Part shown: one piece after another, positions 1 to 5,831 of the stretch
Layout of the letters: every line of letters begins with the position of its first letter
Position numbering within the stretch: position 1 is the first letter of the stretch
Assembly (NCBI GenBank): GCA_903827735.1
Contig: CAIKJM010000446.1
Coordinates: 1 to 6,795 of the forward strand
Length of the DNA: 6,795 bases
From: an uncultured Rhodanobacter sp.
GTDB taxonomy: Bacteria > Pseudomonadota > Gammaproteobacteria > Xanthomonadales > Rhodanobacteraceae
Direction: 5' to 3'
The notes under the pieces: generated by a model
Told to the model about the DNA's origin: nothing
What the model saw: the letters and a program-made list of their open reading frames with translations, nothing else
Databases searched by the model: none
Position numbers and translations under genes: made by a program

Positions 1-1
1 G

Positions 2-580
2 ATGAGCCTGATGCGCGACGATCTGGGCTTCGGTCTCGCTGCGAAGCGCGTGACGCTGTCGACTGCCGGCATGGTGCCGCAGATCGACCAACTTTCCGAC
101 GCCATCGACGTCTCGCTGGCGGTTTCACTCCATGCGGCCAACGACGAGCTGCGCACCGAACTGGTGCCGCTCAACAAACGCTATCCGATTGCGGATCTGA
201 TCGCCGCCTGCCAGCGCTGGGTCGCGCGTAAGCCGCGCACCTCGATCACCTTCGAATACACCTTAATGAAGGGAGTCAACGATCAGCCCGAGCATGCCCG
301 ACAGCTGATCAAGCTGATGCGCAAGCTGCCGACTTGCAAGGTCAACCTGATTCCGTTCAACCCGTTTCCCGGCACTCGGTTCGAGCGCTCAGGCGCCATC
401 GATATCCGGGATTTCCAGACGCTGCTGCTCAACGCAGGCGTGCTGACCATGCTACGTCGCACCCGCGGCGACGATATCGATGCCGCCTGCGGCCAGCTGG
501 CGGGGCAGGTCACCGACCGCACGCGCCGCAGCGCCGATATCCGCAAGAAACAGGACGAGGAAAGCGTACATGCGCATTAA
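2..580 (+). CDS. rlmN: Dual-specificity rRNA/tRNA methyltransferase RlmN, C-terminal part (5' end outside window)
   Basis: RlmN is a cytoplasmic radical-SAM enzyme that puts a methyl group on C2 of A2503 in 23S rRNA and of A37 in some tRNAs. About 192 residues are visible, roughly the second half of a protein that is 384 residues in E. coli. The reading frame is open to the left edge, so the Met at base 2 is internal, not the start. Visible family signatures (window residue numbers) are a KRVTLSTAG stretch at 15-23, the SLHAANDELR stretch at 42-51 with VPLN after it, NLIPFNPFPG at 115-124, and GDDIDAACGQL at 156-166. Cys163 (codon 488-490) matches the methyl-carrying Cys355 of E. coli. The CxxxCxxC iron-sulfur cluster motif must lie upstream and cannot be checked. 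The stop codon lies inside the start of the next gene, so the two are probably co-transcribed. Identity is secure from the motifs. Confidence 0.96.
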   Translation: MSLMRDDLGFGLAAKRVTLSTAGMVPQIDQLSDAIDVSLAVSLHAANDELRTELVPLNKRYPIADLIAACQRWVARKPRTSITFEYTLMKGVNDQPEHARQLIKLMRKLPTCKVNLIPFNPFPGTRFERSGAIDIRDFQTLLLNAGVLTMLRRTRGDDIDAACGQLAGQVTDRTRRSADIRKKQDEESVHAH

Positions 581-1358
581 CCGCGCGCTGATTCTTAGCC
601 TGCTGCTGCCGCTGGCCGGTTGCGTGACCACGCATTCCGATAGCAATCCCATCGGCAAGAATATTCCGCAGACGAGCAAAGCGGATCAGGCGAGGGAAGC
701 GGCGCGGATTCATACCGAGCTCGGTCAGCGTTACCTGGCCAGCGGGGATCTGCAAACCGCTTTGGCTAAGTTAACTACGGCACTGCAGTTTGATCCTAAC
801 TACGCGCCCGCACAGACTGTAATAGCGGTCATATATGAGCGCATTAATAAGCTCCCCGAGGCCGAAGTTCACTACCGCAAGGCGGTGGCGTTAGACCCTA
901 CTAAGGGGGATACGAACAACAATTTGGGATTGTTCTTGTGTTCGACCGGCCGTTATGCGGAGTCCTATACCTATTTTCAAAAAGCGGTTGCTGATCCGTT
1001 TTATCAGACGCCCGATATTGCGCTGACGAATGAGGGCATTTGCCAGTTGCGCAATCACGAGGTCGTTCCCGCCGAAGCAAGTTTCCGCAGCGCCCTGGCG
1101 CGCAACGCAAATAACGGCGAAGCACTATTTCAGCTTGCCAAAGCGCTCTATCTGAATAACGATGCGTTCCGGGCGCGGGCTTTCATGCAGCGCTTCGATG
1201 CGCTGGGGGCGCCAACTGCGGCCGCATTGAAGCTCGGTTACGATATCGAATCTCATCTGGGCAACCAGGATGGCGCCCTTACTTATCGCACGCGGTTGCA
1301 AACCCAGTTCCCGGATTCGGAACAGGCGCGCGCCCTCAACACAACTGTCAGCCAATGA
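570..1358 (+). CDS. pilF: Type IV pilus biogenesis/stability lipoprotein PilF (PilW), secretin pilotin
   Basis: PilF/PilW is an outer-membrane lipoprotein that brings the PilQ secretin to the outer membrane and helps it multimerise, so it is needed for type IV pili. The protein is 262 residues (252 in P. aeruginosa, from memory). It starts with a lipoprotein signal peptide: MRINR, a Leu-rich core, and a lipobox LAGC at 15-18 with lipidated Cys18. The residue after Cys is Val, not Asp, which fits outer-membrane sorting. The rest (about 43-250) is tandem TPR helices, with typical repeat units ending at FDPNYAP and LDPTKGD. The ATG at 570 is chosen because it puts the signal peptide at the N-terminus and has GAGG at 557-560, 9 bases upstream; the frame stays open further 5' but that would bury the signal. 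It overlaps rlmN by 11 bases and rodZ by 4. Its middle is unusually AT-rich for the window. The rlmN-pilF-rodZ neighbourhood is the usual one for this gene. Confidence 0.93.
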   Translation: MRINRALILSLLLPLAGCVTTHSDSNPIGKNIPQTSKADQAREAARIHTELGQRYLASGDLQTALAKLTTALQFDPNYAPAQTVIAVIYERINKLPEAEVHYRKAVALDPTKGDTNNNLGLFLCSTGRYAESYTYFQKAVADPFYQTPDIALTNEGICQLRNHEVVPAEASFRSALARNANNGEALFQLAKALYLNNDAFRARAFMQRFDALGAPTAAALKLGYDIESHLGNQDGALTYRTRLQTQFPDSEQARALNTTVSQ

Positions 1359-2362
1359 CTTCCATGCAGCCTGATCCGACCGAACCCGGCAAGAGCACGC
1401 CCGATCTATTCGGGGTTAACCTGCTCGATATGGACGCGACTTCAGCGACGACGCAGGCCATCAGTTTTGGCAGCCGGCTGAGGGCAGCGCGCGAAGCGCG
1501 GGGCTTGAGTATTGAGACGTGCGCCAGTTCGCTTCGACTGCCTGTGCGTGTGCTGCGCGAACTTGAGCAGGACATGCACGAGGGTATCGATTCGAAGATT
1601 TACCTCGGCAGCTACATAACCAAATACGGTCAGTATCTGGGCATCAACGACGGCTCGATCCAGGTTGAGCTCGATCGTATCAAGCAGATCGAGCCCCCGC
1701 TGGTGGCTACCGGCGGTATCTCGCATTCGCGCTTTTTGCTGGATCGCTACGCCACTGCAGCCACCTACGTAGTGCTCACTGCCGTGATCGTAGTACCGAT
1801 GATCTGGCTGGGCGTGCGTGGCACCATGGACCGTAGCCTGACTCACCTAGCTCCGCTCGATGCGGCGCCCGTGGCACAGCAGGACGCTCCTGCTGTCACT
1901 TCCAGCACGACAAATGCGGCAACCGGCGGCAACGCTGTGGCGCAGATTCCCGTGCCACCGCCGAGTGTCGTAACAGCGGCTCCTCAGGATCAGCCGCTGA
2001 TGGCGTCGATGGCACCTTTCCCGAGCATGGACAGCGGTAACCTGCCGTCGGCCAAGCCAGCGGCCCCTGCCGCGGTGGATACCGGCACCGGCAGTCATAG
2101 CCTCAGCGTCACAGTCGATGCCGCCAGCTGGGTCGAAGTGATCGGCAAGGACGGCAAGCGGCTCGAATACGGCCTGCTGCCAGCCGGAAGCAGCAAAACT
2201 TATCACAGCGATCAGCCGCTTGATGTGCGCATCGGCAATTCTAGCGGCGCACAAATCAGCATCGACGGCCAGCCGGTCGGGCTGGAAAATTTCCGGCATG
2301 CCAACGTGGCGCATTTTCGCGTGCAGGTGCAGGACGGCAAGGCCTCCGCGGCCAGTCTGTAA
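1355..2362 (+). CDS. rodZ: Cytoskeleton protein RodZ (HTH, one membrane span, DUF4115)
   Basis: RodZ links the MreB cytoskeleton to the cell-wall elongation machinery in the inner membrane and maintains rod shape. The 335 residues (E. coli 337) show the standard layout: a cytoplasmic helix-turn-helix domain at about 37-105 (FGSRLRAAREARGLS start), one hydrophobic span at about 132-153, a periplasmic Pro/Ala/Thr-rich linker at about 165-245, and a beta-rich C-terminal domain at about 248-325 (SLSVTVDAASWVEV onward). In the HTH, Tyr83 and Tyr87 align with the E. coli residues Phe60 and Tyr64 that contact MreB; this alignment was done by eye. The stop of pilF and the start overlap as ATGA, and no Shine-Dalgarno sequence is visible, which suggests translational coupling. 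The region before the HTH is about 18 residues longer than in E. coli, and ATGs at 1364 and 1430 are possible alternative starts. An intrinsic terminator follows directly. Confidence 0.93.
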   Translation: MTSMQPDPTEPGKSTPDLFGVNLLDMDATSATTQAISFGSRLRAAREARGLSIETCASSLRLPVRVLRELEQDMHEGIDSKIYLGSYITKYGQYLGINDGSIQVELDRIKQIEPPLVATGGISHSRFLLDRYATAATYVVLTAVIVVPMIWLGVRGTMDRSLTHLAPLDAAPVAQQDAPAVTSSTTNAATGGNAVAQIPVPPPSVVTAAPQDQPLMASMAPFPSMDSGNLPSAKPAAPAAVDTGTGSHSLSVTVDAASWVEVIGKDGKRLEYGLLPAGSSKTYHSDQPLDVRIGNSSGAQISIDGQPVGLENFRHANVAHFRVQVQDGKASAASL

Positions 2363-2370
2363 TCCAGGCC

Positions 2371-2394
2371 AGGGCCGCTTCGAGCGGCCCTTTT
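2371..2394 (+). terminator. Intrinsic terminator after rodZ
   Basis: A perfect 8-bp GC-rich stem is formed by GGGCCGCT (2372-2379) and AGCGGCCC (2383-2390) around a TCG loop. It can be extended by A2371-T2391. TTTT follows at 2391-2394. It begins 8 bases after the rodZ stop codon and should end the rlmN-pilF-rodZ transcript. On the opposite strand no T-run follows the stem, so it should act in the + direction only. Confidence 0.88.
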
Positions 2395-2498
2395 CGGTTA
2401 TGCTTGTGCACCGTGTGTTCGCCTCACGGCGCGGACGAGCGGCTTTTACTTCCATCCTCGCGCGGCCTAAGTACGGGCCGGTGACCGAGTGACTTTGC

Positions 2499-2502
2499 AG
2501 GA
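2499..2502 (+). promoter_or_regulatory. Ribosome binding site of the yfgM-like gene
   Basis: AGGA at 2499-2502 lies 6 bases before the ATG at 2509. It is one of the better-placed Shine-Dalgarno sequences in the window. It supports 2509 as the start and fits an independently translated first gene of a new transcription unit. Confidence 0.6.
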
Positions 2503-2508
2503 TGATTC

Positions 2509-3159
2509 ATGGCATTTGACGAATACGACAAATACGAACAAAGCGAACTCGTTCAAAAGTGGCTTCGCGAGAACGGACTGTCGATTGTCGTGGGTATCGC
2601 TATCGGTCTGGTTGGCATCTTCGGCTGGCAGCAGTGGCGTAATCACCAAGCGCGTAACGAGGCTAATGCGGCCCAGCTGTACAAGCTCGCCCAGGTATCG
2701 GTTGCCGCCAATAAGCCCGAAGCCGCTAACGCCATCGTCGATCAGCTGATGAAAGACTACGAAAAATCGCCGTACGCGGTTTTTGCCGTGAGCGACCGGG
2801 CTAAGCAGCAGGTGCAGGCTAAACAGCTGGACAAGGCCGAGGCGTCGCTGGATTGGGCCGTTGCCCATGCCGCGGATCCGGTGCTGAAGTCGCTGACGCA
2901 GCTGCGCAAGGCGCAGGTCGAGCTGGCGCGCAACAACGGCACGGCCGCGCTCGCCACGCTCGATGCGATGCCGGCGAATAGCTATCAGGGCCTGGCCCAG
3001 GAACTCCGTGGCGATGTGCTGGTCAAGCTTGGGCGCGCGGACGACGCGCGCAAGGCTTATCAGGCCGCGCTGTCGGCGCTGAAAGAGCAGGCACCGCAAC
3101 GCGGTGCGCTGCAGATGAAACTCGATGATTTGGCCGTGGCCGGGAAGCAGGGTGCATGA
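2509..3159 (+). CDS. yfgM: YfgM-type TPR inner-membrane protein (ancillary SecYEG translocon / PpiD partner)
   Basis: In E. coli YfgM is an inner-membrane protein with a periplasmic TPR domain; it binds the chaperone PpiD and the SecYEG translocon and is thought to help hand over secreted proteins. The protein here is 216 residues (E. coli 206) with the same plan: a short charged cytoplasmic N-terminus (FDEYDKYEQSE), one hydrophobic span at about 24-42, then an Ala/Leu-rich helical TPR-like domain at about 45-210. Repeat-like pieces are seen at LYKLAQVSVAANKPEAAN, AKQLDKAEASLDWAV and LGRADDARKAYQAALSAL. Position just before bamB and der is the conserved locus for this family. The start is fixed by AGGA six bases upstream. 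The stop overlaps the proposed bamB start as ATGA. The family assignment is firm; function in this organism is carried over from E. coli. Confidence 0.9.
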   Translation: MAFDEYDKYEQSELVQKWLRENGLSIVVGIAIGLVGIFGWQQWRNHQARNEANAAQLYKLAQVSVAANKPEAANAIVDQLMKDYEKSPYAVFAVSDRAKQQVQAKQLDKAEASLDWAVAHAADPVLKSLTQLRKAQVELARNNGTAALATLDAMPANSYQGLAQELRGDVLVKLGRADDARKAYQAALSALKEQAPQRGALQMKLDDLAVAGKQGA

Positions 3160-4361
3160 AAGCTGAAATAATGAAACGCGTCTTGCTGATTTCGCTGGTG
3201 GGACTCGCCGGCTGCCATTCGTTCAAGAAGGAAAACGTCCAGCCGCCGACGCCGCTGGCCAAGGATTTCAAGCCGACCGTGCAGGTTACCCGGGTTTGGG
3301 AAACGCGCGTTGGCGGCGGTGCCGGCGAGACCGGCGCGCGCCTGCGACCGTCGGTCGTCGACGGCGTGCTTTACGCCGATAGCACCGACGGCAAGCTGGC
3401 TGCCATCGATGCAGCCACCGGCAAGACGATTTGGACCAAGAGCACGCGCACCAAGGGGTGGTTCGGCTGGGGTGACAAAAAGCGCAAGGACGCGTTGTAT
3501 GCGGGCGGCCCCTCCGTGGCGGGGGACCTGCTGACCGTCGGCACGCTCGACGGCCACGTCTATGCGGTGAACGCCAAAGATGGCAGCCCGCGCTGGGAAG
3601 CCGAGCTGTCCTCCGAAGTGTTGGCGTCGCCCGTGATTGTCGGCGATCTGGTAGTCGCACGCACGCAGGACGGCCGTATCTACGGGCTGGAATCTGCCAC
3701 CGGCAAGCGCCGCTGGGTCTACGACCAGGACACTGTCCCGCTGCTGAGCCTGCGCGGCAACGGGTCACTGCTAGCAGCCAACGGCGTGATCTTCTACGGC
3801 AGCGATGACGGTCGCCTGGTCGCCCTGCGTCTGGACAACGGTTCCAAGCTGTGGGAGCAGAAACTCGCCAGCGGCGACGGTCGTACCGAAATCGACCGCC
3901 TCGACGATGCCGACGGCTCGATCCTGCTCGACGGCGCGGTGCTCTACGGCGCCGCTTATCACGGCAACCTGCTGGCTGTGGATGGCCCAAGCGGCCGTCC
4001 GATCTGGACGCATCCCTTTTCCACCTTCGTCTCGCTGGCGCTGGGCGGCAATTCGCTTTATGGCGTCAACGAGGATTCCCAGGTCTGGGCCTTCGATAAG
4101 ACCGGCGGTGCGGATATCTGGAAAAGCGACGCGCTGAAATATCGCTGGCTGACCGGTCCTGCCGTGCAGGGCAACTACGTCGTTGTCGGTGATATGGAAG
4201 GCTACATCCACTGGCTGCAGATCGGCGACGGTGCCCTGGCGGCGCGCGAGCGTCTGTCCAAGAAAAAGGCTATCCGCGCTCAGCCGCTGGTGGTTGGCGA
4301 TACCGTCTACGTTGAAGATGTAAAGGGCCATATTGGCGCTTATCGTCTATCCGCGCATTGA
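3156..4361 (+). CDS. bamB: Outer membrane assembly lipoprotein BamB (PQQ-like beta-propeller)
   Basis: BamB is a periplasm-facing outer-membrane lipoprotein of the BAM complex; it binds BamA and assists beta-barrel insertion. The protein is 401 residues (E. coli 392). The signal peptide ends in a lipobox LAGC with lipidated Cys20, followed by His, consistent with outer-membrane sorting. After it come repeated propeller blades, each with a DG/NG turn, a hydrophobic strand and a conserved Trp, for example DGKLAAIDAATGKTIW (78-93), DGHVYAVNAKDGSPRW (132-147), DGRIYGLESATGKRRW (172-187) and DGRLVALRLDNGSKLW (218-233). LSLRG at 197-201 and TEIDR at 244-248 match the BamA-contacting regions of E. 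coli BamB. The ATG at 3156 overlaps the yfgM stop; an in-frame ATG at 3171 gives a tidier signal peptide (MKRVLLISLVGLAGC) and may be the real start. Der follows after 22 bases. Confidence 0.95.
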   Translation: MKAEIMKRVLLISLVGLAGCHSFKKENVQPPTPLAKDFKPTVQVTRVWETRVGGGAGETGARLRPSVVDGVLYADSTDGKLAAIDAATGKTIWTKSTRTKGWFGWGDKKRKDALYAGGPSVAGDLLTVGTLDGHVYAVNAKDGSPRWEAELSSEVLASPVIVGDLVVARTQDGRIYGLESATGKRRWVYDQDTVPLLSLRGNGSLLAANGVIFYGSDDGRLVALRLDNGSKLWEQKLASGDGRTEIDRLDDADGSILLDGAVLYGAAYHGNLLAVDGPSGRPIWTHPFSTFVSLALGGNSLYGVNEDSQVWAFDKTGGADIWKSDALKYRWLTGPAVQGNYVVVGDMEGYIHWLQIGDGALAARERLSKKKAIRAQPLVVGDTVYVEDVKGHIGAYRLSAH

Positions 4362-4383
4362 TCGCGGAGACCATGTACACACC

Positions 4384-5787
4384 ATGCTGCCCGTCGTCGC
4401 GCTAGTTGGTCGTCCCAATGTCGGTAAATCGACCCTCTTCAATGTATTGACGCGCAGCCGTGATGCCCTGGTGGCCGATATGCCGGGCGTCACCCGCGAT
4501 CGGCACTACGGCGTTTGCCGCACTGGCGAGCGGCCCTTCGTGGTGGTGGACACCGGCGGACTATCCGGCGTCGACGAAGCGATGGATGTGTTGACCGCCA
4601 AGCAGGTTCGTCTGGCGATTGAAGAAGCCAACGTCCTGGTGTTTGTTGTCGATGCGCGCGATGGCCTGCTGCCGCAGGATCACGTGATCCTCAACGAGCT
4701 CCGCCGCACTGGCAAAAAGATCATCGCCGCGGTCAACAAGACCGACGGCCTGGACGAGCAGAACGCGCTGGCCGAGTTCGCCGGTTTGGGCATCAACTTC
4801 ACCGTGCCATTGTCGGCAGCGCACAATCGCGGCACCGAAGATCTTATCGATCTCATCTTGCCGCTGCTGCCGGCCGACGAAGAAAGCGCGGTCGAAGGCG
4901 ACGGCGAGAGCGGCAGCATTCGCGTGGCCATCGTCGGTCGCCCGAATGCTGGCAAATCCACCTTGATCAATCGCCTGCTCGGCGAAGAACGGCTGATCGT
5001 TTCCGACGTGGCCGGCACCACGCGTGATCCGATACGCGTGGCGCTGGAGCGCGACGGCAAGCGTTACACGCTGATCGACACCGCCGGTATCCGCCGCAAG
5101 GCTCGGGTTGAAGAGGCGCTTGAGAAATTCAGCGTGATCAAGACGCTGCAGTCGATCGCGGCCGCGCAGGTCGTCGTGGTGATGATCGACGCGCGGGAAA
5201 ATCTCGCTGATCAGGATCTCACCCTGATTGGCTACGCGATGGACGAGGGCAGGGCGATTGTCATCGCGGTGAACAAGTGGGACGACATGGACAAGTACCA
5301 GCGCGATGAGTGCATCCGTGCGCTCGATCGCCGGTTGGTGTTCGTCGACTGGGCCAAGCAGGTGCATATCTCGGCCTTGCACGGTTCTGGCCTGCGTGAG
5401 CTGATGCGCGCCGTGGTACGCGCGCATTTCTCCGCGACCAAGGAGATGGGCTCGTCCGAGCTGACCAAGACGCTGGAAAAAGCCTACGAAAGCTACCAGC
5501 CGCCGCTGGTCAACGGCCATGCGCCGAAGCTGCGCTTCGCGCATCCGGGCGGCACCAATCCGCCGACCATCGTCATCCACGGCACCCGCACCAAGCATAT
5601 TGCGCCCGCGTATCAGCGCTATCTGGAAAACTTCTTCCGCAAGCGCTTCAAGCTGGAAGGCACACCGGTGCGCATCGCTTTCCGTGAAGGCGAAAACCCT
5701 TATGCAGGGCGCAAGAAAGTGCTGACCAAAGAGCAGCAGCAGAAAGCTCGTCGTCGCGTCAGCGACCTGATCAAACGCACGCGCTGA
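4384..5787 (+). CDS. der: Ribosome assembly GTPase Der (EngA), two tandem G domains plus KH-like domain
   Basis: Der is an essential cytoplasmic GTPase needed for late 50S subunit assembly. The 467 residues contain two complete GTPase domains and a C-terminal KH-like RNA/ribosome-binding domain. Domain 1: P-loop GRPNVGKST 9-17, switch Thr37 in PGVTRDR, DTGG 56-59, NKTD 118-121, SAA 144-146. An acidic linker lies at about 164-176. Domain 2: P-loop GRPNAGKST 185-193, GTTRD 211-215, DTAG 232-235, NKWD 297-300, SAL 330-332. The KH-like domain is about 352-440, ending in a basic tail. All nucleotide-binding motifs are intact. The ATG at 4384 is chosen because the family N-terminus is a few residues before the first P-loop; the frame is open to a TTG at 4333 inside bamB, which would add 17 residues of no family resemblance. 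The Shine-Dalgarno spacing is poor: GGAG is 14 bases upstream. Confidence 0.97.
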   Translation: MLPVVALVGRPNVGKSTLFNVLTRSRDALVADMPGVTRDRHYGVCRTGERPFVVVDTGGLSGVDEAMDVLTAKQVRLAIEEANVLVFVVDARDGLLPQDHVILNELRRTGKKIIAAVNKTDGLDEQNALAEFAGLGINFTVPLSAAHNRGTEDLIDLILPLLPADEESAVEGDGESGSIRVAIVGRPNAGKSTLINRLLGEERLIVSDVAGTTRDPIRVALERDGKRYTLIDTAGIRRKARVEEALEKFSVIKTLQSIAAAQVVVVMIDARENLADQDLTLIGYAMDEGRAIVIAVNKWDDMDKYQRDECIRALDRRLVFVDWAKQVHISALHGSGLRELMRAVVRAHFSATKEMGSSELTKTLEKAYESYQPPLVNGHAPKLRFAHPGGTNPPTIVIHGTRTKHIAPAYQRYLENFFRKRFKLEGTPVRIAFREGENPYAGRKKVLTKEQQQKARRRVSDLIKRTR

Positions 5788-5819
5788 GCGCTCTTCATCA
5801 CGCACCGGTCGGCATCTCG

Positions 5820-5825
5820 TAGACT
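5820..5825 (+). promoter_or_regulatory. Possible -10 element for a leaderless moeB transcript
   Basis: TAGACT at 5820-5825 matches the -10 consensus TATAAT at four of six positions and has the TAnnnT pattern. It sits 6 bases before the ATG at 5832, so a transcript started from it would begin at or very near the ATG. No Shine-Dalgarno sequence is visible before this ATG, and no convincing -35 hexamer is seen at 16-18 bases upstream. This is a weak, position-based call; the alternative is readthrough from der. Confidence 0.3.
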
Positions 5826-5831
5826 GGCGCC

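Noticed and set aside
1847..2455. A 202-codon minus-strand open frame over rodZ and the terminator
   Set aside because: It is antisense to rodZ, crosses the terminator stem, and its translation is low-complexity Arg/His/Ala-rich without recognisable motifs.
2463..2480. Short inverted repeat CGGCC / GGCCG in the gap before yfgM as an operator
   Set aside because: Arms of 5 bases with an 8-base spacer are expected by chance in GC-rich DNA, and no known operator resembles it.
2220..2492. A 90-codon + strand frame running from the end of rodZ through the gap
   Set aside because: It begins out of frame inside rodZ, runs through the terminator hairpin, and shows no family resemblance or good ribosome binding site.
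2467..3099. A 210-codon minus-strand open frame over the yfgM-like gene
   Set aside because: The + strand frame matches YfgM in length, topology and location; the antisense product looks like a shadow of its codon pattern.
3369..4120. Recurring GACGGC-like stretches inside bamB as a DNA repeat
   Set aside because: They encode the DG turns of the propeller blades, so protein repetition and codon bias explain them.
4333..4383. Extension of der upstream to a TTG codon at 4333
   Set aside because: The added 17 residues overlap the bamB C-terminus and precede the normal Der N-terminus, which starts only a few residues before the P-loop.
5781..5800. GC-rich palindrome around the der stop (GCGCTGAGCGC and GAGCGCTC) as a terminator
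   Set aside because: The stem is only about 4 bp with a 3-base loop and no T-run follows, so it is too weak to call.
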